Assembly: GCA_003056245.1 (NCBI GenBank)
Contig: MVDH01000003.1
Location: 1,629,497-1,693,496, forward strand
Direction: 5' to 3'
DNA from: Cellvibrio sp. 79
GTDB taxonomy: Bacteria > Pseudomonadota > Gammaproteobacteria > Pseudomonadales > Cellvibrionaceae
Length of the DNA: 64,000 bases
Shown: positions 39,298 to 48,604 of the stretch, piece by piece
Position numbering within the stretch: the first letter of the stretch is position 1
How the letters are laid out: each line of letters starts with the position of its first letter
Translations under genes and position numbers: made by a program
Notes under the pieces: generated by a model
What the model was told of the DNA's origin: nothing
Seen by the model: only the letters and a program-made list of their open reading frames with translations
Database searches by the model: none

Positions 39298-40218
39298 ATG
39301 AAATATGTTGCCAGCTTTTTAATTGCTGCATTGAGTTTGCCTGCATCCGCAGGATTGATTCGCCATGATTTGCCAGACTCATGGTATACGGGACTGGGGA
39401 GCGACCCGGCATTTCACAGTGTTGGTTTGGTTGATATCGATAATTCCGCCGGAGGCGGTACCTGTAGTGGTACGGTTATCCATAAAAACTGGGTACTCAC
39501 CGCCGCGCATTGCATGCAATCTGCAAATAAAATGGGTGTACACATCGTGAAGAATGATAGCTGGCGTTTCTATGAAGCCAGCTCCTGGGTTGCCCATGAA
39601 AATTTTGTATATGAAAACCCATTCGGCGGTTGGGATATTGGCTTGATGCATTTTAATGAGGATCTCGATGTGACTCCGGCAGAGTTATATCGCGGCTTCA
39701 ATGAAGTGGGGGCTGAAATTGTGTCAGTTGGGTTCGGCTGGACGGGTACCGGTGAGACCGGTAATCAATTTATCGACTACCAACGTCGCGCAGGCACAAA
39801 TATTGTGGATTTTGCTGCGTCGCTTGAAGGCAATCAGGATCAATTGTTGTTCGCCGATTTTGATCATCCTACTGATCCCGCATTTAATATTTTCGATAAT
39901 CCATTAGCGAGCATTGATGATCTGGCTACTGTTCTCGAATTGATTATTGCTCCGGGTGACTCCGGTGGCGGTACCTTTTTAATTGAAGATGGCCAGCTTT
40001 ATGTGGCGGGTGTCCATTCATTTACCGGTGGACCAGTACGGCCGGATGGAACCGTTGGTGGCTATGGTGATTATTATACATCGACTCGTGTCAGCAGTTT
40101 TATTGACTGGATTGATCGCAAAATAAATCCAGTTACCGTTCCAGAGCCATCAAACATATTCCTGATCCTGTTTGGGTTTGCAACACTGTTATTTCGTCGC
40201 AGTCATTTAAAAAAGTAG
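39298..40218 (+). CDS. Secreted trypsin-like serine protease with PEP-CTERM anchor
   Basis: The 306-residue product has a signal peptide (KYVASFLIAALSLPASA). The S1 catalytic triad is visible: H in LTAAHCMQ, D in GGWDIGLMHF, S in APGDSGGGTF. The C-terminus has the PEP-CTERM sorting signal VPEPSNIFLILFGFATLLF plus RR. PEP-CTERM proteins are handled by an exosortase and often displayed or released with exopolysaccharide; no exosortase gene is in the window. GGAG lies 8 nt before the ATG. A lipoprotein gene follows 10 nt downstream. Confidence 0.92.
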   Translation: MKYVASFLIAALSLPASAGLIRHDLPDSWYTGLGSDPAFHSVGLVDIDNSAGGGTCSGTVIHKNWVLTAAHCMQSANKMGVHIVKNDSWRFYEASSWVAHENFVYENPFGGWDIGLMHFNEDLDVTPAELYRGFNEVGAEIVSVGFGWTGTGETGNQFIDYQRRAGTNIVDFAASLEGNQDQLLFADFDHPTDPAFNIFDNPLASIDDLATVLELIIAPGDSGGGTFLIEDGQLYVAGVHSFTGGPVRPDGTVGGYGDYYTSTRVSSFIDWIDRKINPVTVPEPSNIFLILFGFATLLFRRSHLKK

Positions 40219-40228
40219 GCGCAGATTT

Positions 40229-40984
40229 ATGATGAAATTGTTATTGGGGTTACTGGTAACATCTTTACTGGCAGGTTGCGCTTCGCAACCTGCCAGTAAA
40301 GATATCGAAGTAAAAAACATTGAAGGGTCAACGCACACGTATATAGAAAGTGAAAAAATTGACCGTTTTCTGGTGAATAAACCAGAGGCGTTCAAGCAAT
40401 TTGATAAAGTTATTCTCTTTGCAACCCAATTCGATAAATTAACAATATCGGCAAAAGCGGATAAAAAAATGACTGCCAACTGGAATGATTCCAATTGGAA
40501 AGAGATGGATAGCATTTGTCAGCAACTTGATGATTTCGCAAAAAAGATTTTTAGCGATTATGGTGATTTTGTACCGGTAACACGCGGTGGTGAGGATGTG
40601 TTGGCAATTCAATTCAGCTTGATTGATTTCATGCCTTATACCGCGCGTTATAAAAATTCAGGTGCAGGTACTGTGGGCGTCCAGACAAATAATTCCGGTA
40701 TTGGGCAAATTACGGTACGCGGAGTGCTTGCCAATGCAAAAACGGGAGAGTTGGTTGCAGTTATTGAGGACACGCTTGAAGTGAATGCACGCAACTCAAG
40801 CAATGGTAACCTTGCTGCCGCGCAGGATGGCAACAGTAAAGCGGCCCAAAATCTTGCATGGCGAACCACCTTCCGTCGCTTCATTGACAATCTGCACGCA
40901 CAATTGCTTATCCTTAAAAAAGGTAATATTAAGCAGGGGGCTATTGAGCACGGCGCTATTGAAAAAGGTAGCCGTGTTCGGTAA
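40229..40984 (+). CDS. DUF3313-like lipoprotein
   Basis: This 251-residue protein has a lipobox LLAGC (Cys near residue 17), so it is an outer- or inner-membrane lipoprotein. The rest (DKVILFATQFDKLTISAKADK, VRGVLANAKTGELVAVIEDTLEV) resembles DUF3313 lipoproteins of unknown function. ATG 40229 and ATG 40232 are both possible. The first lipobox codons lie in a perfect 20-bp hairpin at 40261-40303. The C-terminus has a small internal repeat (KQGAIEHGAIEKG). It is probably co-transcribed with the protease. Confidence 0.7.
   Translation: MMKLLLGLLVTSLLAGCASQPASKDIEVKNIEGSTHTYIESEKIDRFLVNKPEAFKQFDKVILFATQFDKLTISAKADKKMTANWNDSNWKEMDSICQQLDDFAKKIFSDYGDFVPVTRGGEDVLAIQFSLIDFMPYTARYKNSGAGTVGVQTNNSGIGQITVRGVLANAKTGELVAVIEDTLEVNARNSSNGNLAAAQDGNSKAAQNLAWRTTFRRFIDNLHAQLLILKKGNIKQGAIEHGAIEKGSRVR
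40261..40303 (+). repeat. Perfect 20-bp hairpin inside lipoprotein coding sequence
   Basis: Arm 40261-40280 is the exact reverse complement of 40284-40303, with a CTT loop. It spans the codons for SLLAGCASQPASKD around the lipidated Cys. The mRNA would fold into a very stable stem about 30 nt downstream of the start codon. Confidence 0.85.
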
Positions 40985-41131
40985 TCCGTTTCCCGCCCGA
41001 TTGTTCCGGAGCGATCACATTTCGCGGCATATGGCTGTGGCTGTACCTGAATAGGGGGTTGATGTAGTATCTCCCCTTATTACAAAACAACAATTACAAC
41101 AAAAAACAGTTTTACAGCGAGGGTCAAGAGC

Positions 41132-42172
41132 GTGAAAGACGATAAACCCACATCCTTTGATATTGCCTATCGCGCCGGTGTGTCCCAATCCACTGTATCG
41201 CGCGCGTTGCGCAATAGCCCGTTAGTGAATGAAGAAACCCGCCTCAAAGTGCAGCAAATCGCCCGTGAGTTGAATTACAAAGTCGATAAAAATGCGAGCA
41301 GCCTGCGCTCGCAACAAACCAAAACAATTGCACTGCTACTGTGCGAAGATCAGGGGACGGGCGATTCCCTGATCAATCCATTTTTCCTTTCCATGTTGGG
41401 CAGTATTACTCGTGCAACTGCTAATCGCGGCTTTGATTTATTAATTTCATTCCAGCAATTCAGTGAAGACTGGCATGCTGACTATGAAGACGCGAATCGT
41501 GCCGACGGTATTATTTTTTTAGGTTATGGCGATTACGAAAGCTTCGTAAAAAAACTGACATACCTTACCGAAGTTGGTGCCCACTTTATTACCTGGGGGC
41601 CAGTGCTTGAAGGGCAGCCGGGTGTTTCCATCGGCTGCGATAATTTCAATAGCGCTTACATAGCAGCAAAACATTTATTGGAACTGGGTAGAAAAAATAT
41701 CGCATTCCTTGGCGATGTTTCCGAACACAGCCCGGAGTTTGCTGATCGTTATCATGGCTTTTGCAAGGCGTTGCAAGAAGCAAGAATAGAACCCAATCCG
41801 CTGCTGCAAGTCGCCGCCGAAACGTCAGAAGAAGAAGGTTACAAGGCAACGCTGAAGTTATTGCAGCGACGCACTCCATTCGATGCGATTTTTGGTGCGA
41901 GCGATTTAATTGCCATCGGTGCAATGAAAGCGTTGGAGGAAGCGGAATTACGCGTGCCGCAAGAAGTAGCGGTGATGGGCTTTGACGATATTCCGATGGC
42001 ATCCTACACGCATCCACCGCTATCTACAGTGCAACAAAATACATTACTCGCCGGTGAGTTGTTGGTGGAAAATTTATTAAAACTGGTGACGGGTGAAAGA
42101 CCGGAATCGATGTTGTTGCCAGCCAAATTAATTGTGCGTGGGTCTTGTGGGGCTGGGCGGGTGAAGCGGTAA
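41132..42172 (+). CDS. LacI-family transcriptional regulator (probable maltodextrin regulon repressor)
   Basis: The 346-residue protein starts with GTG. The N-terminal helix-turn-helix reads SFDIAYRAGVSQSTVSRALR and the hinge helix region NASSLRSQQTKTIALLL. The rest is a sugar-binding core (IFGASDLIAIGAMKALEEAEL, MGFDDIPMASYTHPPLSTV). It is the only LacI protein in the window and lies at the edge of the starch-use locus, whose intergenic regions carry nine copies of a LacI-type palindrome. I infer it binds those sites; its own upstream region shows no copy. A maltose-type effector is likely but not shown. Confidence 0.85.
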   Translation: MKDDKPTSFDIAYRAGVSQSTVSRALRNSPLVNEETRLKVQQIARELNYKVDKNASSLRSQQTKTIALLLCEDQGTGDSLINPFFLSMLGSITRATANRGFDLLISFQQFSEDWHADYEDANRADGIIFLGYGDYESFVKKLTYLTEVGAHFITWGPVLEGQPGVSIGCDNFNSAYIAAKHLLELGRKNIAFLGDVSEHSPEFADRYHGFCKALQEARIEPNPLLQVAAETSEEEGYKATLKLLQRRTPFDAIFGASDLIAIGAMKALEEAELRVPQEVAVMGFDDIPMASYTHPPLSTVQQNTLLAGELLVENLLKLVTGERPESMLLPAKLIVRGSCGAGRVKR

Positions 42173-42364
42173 TCCCTCCCCAATCCTCCCTTAGCTGCGC
42201 GCCCCGTTTCAAAGGGAGGGAGCTATTCTGCAAAGAGATGATTTAAAACTGAAAAATTTTCCTTTTGAAAAACAAAAGCAATTTCCTGTGAAAAGTTTCT
42301 TGCGAGGTACAACTCCCTCCCTTTGAAACGGGGCGCGCAGCTAAGGGAGGGTCGGGGAGGGATT
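42171..42364. repeat. 52-bp imperfect inverted repeat filling a convergent gap
   Basis: Arms 42171-42222 and 42313-42364 are inverted copies matching at 50 of 52 positions and enclose 90 bp without coding content. The left end coincides with the lacI-type stop codon, and the right end lies 4 nt from the stop of the convergent MFS gene. The element is G/C-rich at its ends and A/T-rich inside, like a small non-autonomous repeat element or a large bidirectional terminator. Confidence 0.85.
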
Positions 42365-42368
42365 AAGA

Positions 42369-43805
42369 TTATCCCTCCGAGTCCTTCACAAACATCACCG
42401 AAATTGCCCCAAGAATCATACAAACCCCTGCAAGCACGATGATATAAATCGCTTCATTATTAAAAACATATTTTAGAATCTGACCTGCTACCAAGCCCGA
42501 CACAATCTGTGGTGCGGCAATTGTGAAATTAAATATTCCCATATATACACCGGTTTTATCCGCCGGTAACGTGCTTGAGAGAATCGCATAAGGCATAGCG
42601 AGAATCGCAGCCCAAGCGATGCCAACACCAATCATCGGGATAATTAAATCGAGCGCGCCTTGTGGGATATCGATTTGTGTAATGAATAAATCAACGTGCA
42701 CAATTTCGGTATTTTGAAAAAACAAAAAGCTGATATAACCAAGACCACCAGCCAGGAGTGAAAGTGAATAGGTGAGTTTGCGCCCAAGCTTGTTGGCAAT
42801 GCGTGTTAATACAATCGAAAACAACGCAGCAAATAATGAATAGGCCGCAAAAATAATTCCCACCCAGTCGCCAGCTGCACCTTTGGCGGCGGCAATTTCC
42901 GGTGGAATAACGGCGAGTGAATGCAAGTAATCAGCATCAAACCATTTTGCTTCAATACCCCAAATATATTGGGTGATTGCCGGTGTGGTGTAGACCCACA
43001 TAATAAAAAGCGAGAACCAGGAAAAAAATTGCACCACCGCAAGTTGGCGCATGGTTTTTGGCATATTGATAAATAATTGCCAAAAATCTCCCAAGCGAAC
43101 TGCGAGCGATTTTTTCTCCACAGGCACAGCAGCGGTTAAACCTTTATAGCGATTGTATTCTTCCGGGGGATATTCTTTGGTGCGAAAAACGGTCCAGAGT
43201 ACGGCGCCGAGTAACGCACTCGCGCCAATATAAAATGCCCAGGTAACCGTTGGTGCGACTTCACCTTTAGGGGCAGTGTTATCCAATCCAATCACATTGG
43301 TCAGCAGGAACGGCAAGATAGAACCAATCACTGCCCCGATATTAATCAGCAGCGCCTGAATTGAATAACCAAGAGTGCGTTGCTCGTTGGGAACCATATC
43401 GGCAACTAACGCGCGAAACGGTTGCATGGTTACGTTGAAGGCGCCATCCATTAGCGCCAGCATTAAACCACCGAATAGCATTGGAGCCATTATTGAAACG
43501 AATAGCGGGGCATTGGGCATCAGCAACATTCCCACTGCCGCTGCAATCGCGCCACCTAAAATAAAAGGGCGGCGACGGCCAACACGGTTCCAGGTGCGGT
43601 CAGACGCAGCGCCTACGATTGGTTGTACCAACAATCCCATAATTGGTGCAGCAAGCCAAAATAAAGAGAGTGAATGCAAGTCGGCACCGAGATCGGACAG
43701 TACGCGGCTAACGTTAGCATTTTGCAACGCAAAACCGAGCTGGACTCCCAGGAAACCGAAACTGACATTCCAGACTTGCCAGAAGGGGAGTGAAGGCTGT
43801 TTCAT
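42369..43805 (-). CDS. SLC45-like MFS sugar transporter (probable maltose/maltodextrin permease)
   Basis: This 478-residue inner-membrane protein has 12 predicted helices, beginning [21 protein letters not shown]. It has the loop 2-3 motif [21 protein letters not shown], which is characteristic of SLC45/GPH-like sugar carriers such as the maltose MFS permeases of Caulobacter, Shewanella and Xanthomonas. A substrate of maltose or maltodextrin follows from context: glucoamylase upstream and alpha-glucosidase nearby. AAGGTG lies 7 nt before the ATG. It follows the GH15 gene by 150 nt on the same strand. Confidence 0.85.
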   Translation of the reverse strand: MKQPSLPFWQVWNVSFGFLGVQLGFALQNANVSRVLSDLGADLHSLSLFWLAAPIMGLLVQPIVGAASDRTWNRVGRRRPFILGGAIAAAVGMLLMPNAPLFVSIMAPMLFGGLMLALMDGAFNVTMQPFRALVADMVPNEQRTLGYSIQALLINIGAVIGSILPFLLTNVIGLDNTAPKGEVAPTVTWAFYIGASALLGAVLWTVFRTKEYPPEEYNRYKGLTAAVPVEKKSLAVRLGDFWQLFINMPKTMRQLAVVQFFSWFSLFIMWVYTTPAITQYIWGIEAKWFDADYLHSLAVIPPEIAAAKGAAGDWVGIIFAAYSLFAALFSIVLTRIANKLGRKLTYSLSLLAGGLGYISFLFFQNTEIVHVDLFITQIDIPQGALDLIIPMIGVGIAWAAILAMPYAILSSTLPADKTGVYMGIFNFTIAAPQIVSGLVAGQILKYVFNNEAIYIIVLAGVCMILGAISVMFVKDSEG

Positions 43806-43896
43806 CGTGTATCACCTTTTATCGTGCTATTTATTGTGTGATCGCTAGTGGTTTTTAATCACTGTTGAAAAGTATTTTTTGTATTTCTTTAAAGCC

Positions 43897-43932
43897 AAAT
43901 CCCGTTTTCAAGATCATTTGAAAACGGGATTT
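43897..43932. terminator. Hairpin between GH15 and MFS genes
   Basis: A perfect 15-bp stem (aaatcccgttttcaa, 43897-43911, with 43918-43932) has a 6-nt loop. On the minus strand, where both genes lie, only TTT follows, so termination is probably partial. It may set lower expression of the MFS gene relative to the glucoamylase. Confidence 0.65.
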
Positions 43933-43955
43933 TTTGGTGTTAATCCATTGGCAAT

Positions 43956-46355
43956 TTATTTTACGTAACGCGCTTCGGTGCTGGCGTTTCTATCCCATAC
44001 TTTTTCATCGCTCAGGCTGCGCAATAATTTCACATATTCAGCGTGCGTCCAGGCAAGTGGCGTCGCTGAATTGGTGCCTTCGCCAGAGGTGAAGTTATAC
44101 ACCGAATTATTACCCACACCATCCCACACTTGCTCCGGCAACATCATGCCTTCGTTGGCAAATAATTCCATCGCTTTGACATAAGTGTTGCGCAATTTTT
44201 CAGTATCAAGATTTTTATTGGCTTTCGCCAATTGCAATTCGTAATGACCGCGCTCACCGGTAAAAAATGGCCACACACGACCGCGTTGTTCTTTGGTGCT
44301 GGTGTCATTGATTGCGGCATAACCTGCACCGGTTGACGTATCTTCACCGTAGCCGTCGATGCCATAACGGCGCCAGCCAGGGAATGTGCCTTCAACGCCG
44401 GGGAAGGTAAATTCATATTTAACGCGCAATAAATCCGGCAATTTCTGATTGTCATATTCAGGCAATGTTTCCTGAATGCTGCTGTCAGTTGCGGCGCGCA
44501 CACCGTAGCGCACTAACTCCAGAAAACCACCATCAATGACTTGCGATTGATCGGCAATGGTTTGGCCGTTGCGTTCTTCTAACGGTGAATGTTCATTGGG
44601 ATCTTGCTTCGCATTCGTGCGCAAATAATATTTACCATTGCCCAATTCGCCGGTGAGTGAACCTTTGGTGGTAAATAATAAAGACTCCAGATTTTTTGAA
44701 TAACTATCGGCGGCGGCGAGATAACGTTTTGCATTTTCTGCGTCGCCACTTTGGGTTGCTATATCTGCTGCAGAAACCAAACTGGCAATCACTGCTGCGG
44801 TGGTCGATGGCGAATAACCCGGTTGTTCTTCCCAGCGCTCTTGTTGGGTATAAGGTGGTTTGATAGTAGTGTCATTCCACTGCAATTTTACTGGTCCGCC
44901 ATCCACCAAAAAATTTGCCGCAGGCTTGAGCATTTTGTTGTACCAGTTGCTGATATCCGTATCGCTCAACACACCTTCTTTCCATAAGCGCCAGCCGAGC
45001 ATAATCGGCATCGCCGTTTGGTCCAGTTGCACGCCCACCCATTCAACTTCACCATCGACATGGGTTTTTTGCAGGAACCAGCCCGGCGTTCCGGTGTAGC
45101 CTTTAACGTTCGGACCTGCTTGTACTTTTTCCAAATACTCAAATGCTACGCGTGGCGATTGGGTGTCGCCCAATGCGAGCATCGCCATGGCGACCTGATA
45201 AAAATCGCGCGGCCACACTGCTTTGTAACCGGTAGCCGATTTTTCAGCGGGCTTGATATCGCCCCATGGATTGGAGAGTGATGCGATAAATGCACCTGCA
45301 TGGGTTTTATCTTCTTGGGCTTTTAATACCATGGCGCTGGTATAAAGTAATTTACCGCCGTCTGTCGCGGTGGCAGAAAGTTTTTCCAGGGCCGGTAAGC
45401 TTGCAAGGAAATCTTGCCAGCCAATTGCATTGCCCTCACCGTTATAATCGGCGAGCACTTTATCGTAACCTTTTGCCAATGTTTGTTCTGCTGCAGCCTG
45501 GCTTTCTGCGGGCGATTTACCAAAACCAAGTACTAAATCCCACTGCGCATTTTCATCTTTTTTCAGCGAATTTACTTGCAGGGTAAACGCAACATTGCCT
45601 TTGTCATTGCCGGTGGATGCATACGTTTTTGTTAGTGTCCCGGTTTTTTTTACTTCGGTAATTCCATCAGAAACTCCTTCAAAACCAACTGTGCTTTGTA
45701 CAACTGGCGCATTAGTTTTTAAACTCATGCTGGTGCTACCTTCGCTAGCGGTCCAAGTATTGTTCGCATAGCTCGCGCTATCGTTGCTGCCCGTATTGGC
45801 GATAGCAGGATTGACAAAAATATAAGGTGTAATGTCATTTTCCAGTGCGCGGAATTGCACGCGCATCATTAATGCTTGTGAATCCGGATCGGTAAAAATA
45901 TGTTTTTCAATTTCATATTTTCCGTCTTTGTCTTTATTAATAATTTTGTAAGCGAGCGAAGTAGGGCGACCTTGCGGATCAGTACTCAAGTACTCAATAG
46001 TTGAAACCGTATCTTTTTTCTCTTCATCAAGAAAATCCTGGCCTTTAATGAAAAATTGCAATTCCTGTAATTGCGCTTCATGGATCAAACCGTACATGGT
46101 TTCTGTCAATATGCCTTGTGCAATGGAAAACCATACTTTGGAAATTACACCGCTAGCCCCTGAATCGCTATACGCGCCGTTGGTATATTGTTCGAAGGAA
46201 GTGCCAATGCCGGTTTTTCCTGAATAGGACCACAGCGAACTTTTTCCTGGCGCACCGGGTGCAGTTTCAGGTTGTTGGGGGCTGGATGATTTATCGGAGC
46301 AGGCGCTTAGCAAAACAACGCTGCCCAGGGTTAATGCCAAAAGATTTTTTTTCAT
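43956..46355 (-). CDS. Glucan 1,4-alpha-glucosidase (glucoamylase) lipoprotein, GH15
   Basis: Glucoamylase releases glucose from the non-reducing ends of maltodextrins. The 799-residue protein has a lipobox (LLSACSD). An N-terminal glucodextranase-type beta domain (~35-300) precedes a GH15 (alpha/alpha)6 barrel from about residue 320 (GYKAVWPRDFYQVAMAML). The catalytic glutamates are in RWEEQPGYSPST and LPEQVWDGVG. I chose ATG 46355 over ATG 46367 because TGAGG between them is the ribosome-binding site. Lipidation suggests a periplasmic or surface anchor. Its promoter region contains four operator palindromes shared with the divergent GH13 gene. Confidence 0.93.
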   Translation of the reverse strand: MKKNLLALTLGSVVLLSACSDKSSSPQQPETAPGAPGKSSLWSYSGKTGIGTSFEQYTNGAYSDSGASGVISKVWFSIAQGILTETMYGLIHEAQLQELQFFIKGQDFLDEEKKDTVSTIEYLSTDPQGRPTSLAYKIINKDKDGKYEIEKHIFTDPDSQALMMRVQFRALENDITPYIFVNPAIANTGSNDSASYANNTWTASEGSTSMSLKTNAPVVQSTVGFEGVSDGITEVKKTGTLTKTYASTGNDKGNVAFTLQVNSLKKDENAQWDLVLGFGKSPAESQAAAEQTLAKGYDKVLADYNGEGNAIGWQDFLASLPALEKLSATATDGGKLLYTSAMVLKAQEDKTHAGAFIASLSNPWGDIKPAEKSATGYKAVWPRDFYQVAMAMLALGDTQSPRVAFEYLEKVQAGPNVKGYTGTPGWFLQKTHVDGEVEWVGVQLDQTAMPIMLGWRLWKEGVLSDTDISNWYNKMLKPAANFLVDGGPVKLQWNDTTIKPPYTQQERWEEQPGYSPSTTAAVIASLVSAADIATQSGDAENAKRYLAAADSYSKNLESLLFTTKGSLTGELGNGKYYLRTNAKQDPNEHSPLEERNGQTIADQSQVIDGGFLELVRYGVRAATDSSIQETLPEYDNQKLPDLLRVKYEFTFPGVEGTFPGWRRYGIDGYGEDTSTGAGYAAINDTSTKEQRGRVWPFFTGERGHYELQLAKANKNLDTEKLRNTYVKAMELFANEGMMLPEQVWDGVGNNSVYNFTSGEGTNSATPLAWTHAEYVKLLRSLSDEKVWDRNASTEARYVK

Positions 46356-46507
46356 ACCAGACCTCATGTAAAACTATTATTGGTGTTCTTTAATTACTGT
46401 ATTGCGGGCGCGCTTTAATATTTTCGGTTTGGCTATAAGCTTGGCCCGTCATAGCAGAAATGACTATTTCGTCACCTTAGGCCTTGGCTAGACTCAACTC
46501 AAGTACG

Positions 46508-46521
46508 TGCATACGTATTCA
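46508..46521. promoter_or_regulatory. LacI-type operator, site 1
   Basis: TGCATACGTATTCA is a 14-bp palindrome with one asymmetric base. Its centre is 17 bp from the next site. It lies between the divergent GH15 and GH13 genes. Confidence 0.8.
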
Positions 46522-46524
46522 CCT

Positions 46525-46538
46525 TGCATACGTATGCA
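46525..46538. promoter_or_regulatory. LacI-type operator, site 2 (perfect)
   Basis: TGCATACGTATGCA is a perfect palindrome, extended to 16 bp by flanking T and A. It has a central CpG, as usual for LacI-family operators. The same sequence recurs at 55998. Confidence 0.85.
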
Positions 46539-46589
46539 AACAAGCCTAGTCCAGAAAGTATGTAACCGTGCGACAAACTGATTTCGTAA

Positions 46590-46603
46590 TGAATACGTAT
46601 TCT
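46590..46603. promoter_or_regulatory. LacI-type operator, site 3
   Basis: The core GAATACGTATTC is a perfect 12-bp palindrome and a variant of the GCATAC half-site with A in place of C. It lies in the GH15-GH13 divergent region. Confidence 0.75.
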
Positions 46604-46639
46604 ATGGAGTTTTCCGCATTAAAAATCCTTATGGCCATT

Positions 46640-46653
46640 TGCATACGTATGTA
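46640..46653. promoter_or_regulatory. LacI-type operator, site 4
   Basis: TGCATACGTATGTA lies 111 nt upstream of the GH13 ATG at 46764. It probably controls the GH13 promoter. Confidence 0.8.
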
Positions 46654-46763
46654 GTCACTTGGCGAAAAAAAAGGGCTCGCGTATGGTGTAAACATGACGT
46701 TTGAATCCAGCCGGTTAGCCGGAATGATTCGTAAAATCCATAAAAAATGTAGAGATTCCCGTA

Positions 46764-48386
46764 ATGACAACGACTCCCTGGTGGCGCGGCGCCGTGGTAT
46801 ATCAGGTATACCCACGCAGCATGATGGACGCCAACAATGACGGCATAGGTGATATCCCCGGCATCATCAGCAAACTCGATTACATCGCCAGCCTTGGGGT
46901 GGACGCAATTTGGGTGTCGCCATTTTTTAAATCGCCGATGAAAGATTTTGGTTACGATATTAGCGACTACCGCGATATTGATCCTATCTTCGGAACCCTT
47001 GCTGACTTTGATGAGCTAATTGCCAAAGCCCATGCGCGTGGAATCAAAATTATTATCGATCAGGTGTTAAGCCATACGTCTGATATGCACGCGTGGTTCC
47101 AGGAAAGCCGTGAATCGCGCGATAACCCCAAAGCCGATTGGTATGTGTGGGCTGATCCTCTACCTGACGGCAATCCACCCAATAACTGGCTCGCGATTTT
47201 TGGTGGTTCTGCGTGGGAATGGGAACCGCGTCGCTGCCAATATTTTTTGCACAATTTTTTAAAATCCCAACCGGATTTAAATTACCACTGTGAAGCGGTG
47301 CGCAAACAAATTCTGGATGAAGTGGAATTCTGGTTAAAGCGCGGCGTAGATGGTTTGCGCCTGGATGCAATTAATTTCTGCTTCCACGATAAAGAATTGC
47401 GTTCGAATCCGGTCAAACCGGAAGCCGAGCGTAAAGGGCGCGGATTTTCTGTAGATAATCCCTACGCGTTTCAAAAACATATTTACGACAATACCCGCCC
47501 TGAAAATATCGCTTTTCTGGAATCATTACGGGCATTGATGGATCGTTATCCCGGTACTGTAACACTCGGTGAAATTTCTGCTGATGACTCATTAAAAACC
47601 ATGGCGGAGTATACGAGCGGTAATTCGCGTTTGCATATGGCCTACAGTTTTGAGTTGCTGGTAGAAAAACTATCTGGTAGCTACATTCGTGAAACCGTAG
47701 AAACTCTGGAAAGTAAATTAACCGAAGGCTGGCCGTGTTGGGCAATTGGTAATCACGATGTGCGTCGTTTTATGTCGCGTTGGGGCGATAAAGAGCAAGC
47801 ACCGCAACTGGCAAAAACATTGAATGCAATGTTGTTATCGTTGCGTGGCAGCGTTTGTTCCTATCAAGGCGAAGAATTGGGTTTGACGGAAGCGGATATT
47901 GCGCAGCATGAATTGCAAGATCCTTACGGTATTACGTTCTGGCCACGCTTCAAAGGCCGCGATGGTTGTCGCACACCTATGCCGTGGAATCCTATTGATG
48001 AGTATGCCGGTTTCTCGCAAGCAAAAACCTGGTTACCAATTCCCGCCGTTCACAAAAAAATGGCGGTTAGTTTGCAAGAAGACAATAGCGATTCAATACT
48101 CAACGCCTATCGCACATTTATGCAATGGCGTAAAGCGCAACCGGCAATCCGTTTGGGAGATATTCAATTTATTGCCGATGCGGAAGATTATCTGGTATTT
48201 ATCCGTCACTATGAAGGCGAGAGTATATTGTGCGCATTTAATTTTTCTGCGTCGGCAACATCAATTGCGCTTGCTGCAACTTATTCATTAACGGCGCTGA
48301 CCGGGCATGGTTGTTATTCTGCAACAATTACCGCTAATCAACTTGATGTGCCTGCGTACTGCGCATTTATCGCGCGAAAAAACTAA
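46764..48386 (+). CDS. Cytoplasmic GH13 alpha-glucosidase
   Basis: The 540-residue enzyme has no signal peptide, so it acts in the cytoplasm on imported maltose or maltodextrin. The GH13 regions are visible: DQVLSHTSD (region I), GLRLDAINF with nucleophile D201 (II), TLGEISADD with general acid E270 (III) and AIGNHD (IV). The calcium-type loop DANNDGIGDIPGI near residue 23 is typical of oligo-1,6- and alpha-1,4-glucosidases (GH13_17/23 group). It is divergent from the GH15 gene with four shared operators. Linkage preference (alpha-1,4 or alpha-1,6) cannot be fixed by eye. Confidence 0.93.
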   Translation: MTTTPWWRGAVVYQVYPRSMMDANNDGIGDIPGIISKLDYIASLGVDAIWVSPFFKSPMKDFGYDISDYRDIDPIFGTLADFDELIAKAHARGIKIIIDQVLSHTSDMHAWFQESRESRDNPKADWYVWADPLPDGNPPNNWLAIFGGSAWEWEPRRCQYFLHNFLKSQPDLNYHCEAVRKQILDEVEFWLKRGVDGLRLDAINFCFHDKELRSNPVKPEAERKGRGFSVDNPYAFQKHIYDNTRPENIAFLESLRALMDRYPGTVTLGEISADDSLKTMAEYTSGNSRLHMAYSFELLVEKLSGSYIRETVETLESKLTEGWPCWAIGNHDVRRFMSRWGDKEQAPQLAKTLNAMLLSLRGSVCSYQGEELGLTEADIAQHELQDPYGITFWPRFKGRDGCRTPMPWNPIDEYAGFSQAKTWLPIPAVHKKMAVSLQEDNSDSILNAYRTFMQWRKAQPAIRLGDIQFIADAEDYLVFIRHYEGESILCAFNFSASATSIALAATYSLTALTGHGCYSATITANQLDVPAYCAFIARKN

Positions 48387-48420
48387 TGTTGCCTGCTTGT
48401 CTTATGTTGTGATCCATTTT

Positions 48421-48447
48421 GAGGGCCTTGTGCCCTCTTTTTTATTT
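48421..48447 (+). terminator. Terminator after the GH13 alpha-glucosidase gene
   Basis: gagggc (48421-48426) pairs with gccctc (48432-48437) around CTTGT, followed by TTTTTTATTT. It begins 35 nt after the stop codon. Confidence 0.85.
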
Positions 48448-48584
48448 CGTACTTTTTGCGTTACAACAGAATTTTATGCGACCTTTTTGCCTGTTACAGT
48501 ACCAATTACTAGCTTGCATTTATTAATCAACTAACCTTCCTGTTGCATGCGGCGCAATTGAACGGGTTCCGCAATTATTGTGAT

Positions 48585-48598
48585 TGCATACGTATGCG
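48585..48598. promoter_or_regulatory. LacI-type operator, site 5
   Basis: TGCATACGTATGCG differs from the perfect palindrome by the last base. It lies 152 nt upstream of the TonB receptor start at 48750; its centre is 20 bp from site 6. Confidence 0.8.
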
Positions 48599-48604
48599 AG
48601 CGGT

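Noticed and set aside
40785-41054. Open frame of 89 codons overlapping the DUF3313-like gene
   Set aside because: It is off-frame within a well-supported lipoprotein gene, has no ribosome-binding site, and looks like a shadow.
43806-43955. Operator site upstream of the sugar MFS gene
   Set aside because: I searched for TACGTA-centred palindromes and found none; the gap holds only the 15-bp hairpin and a ribosome-binding site.
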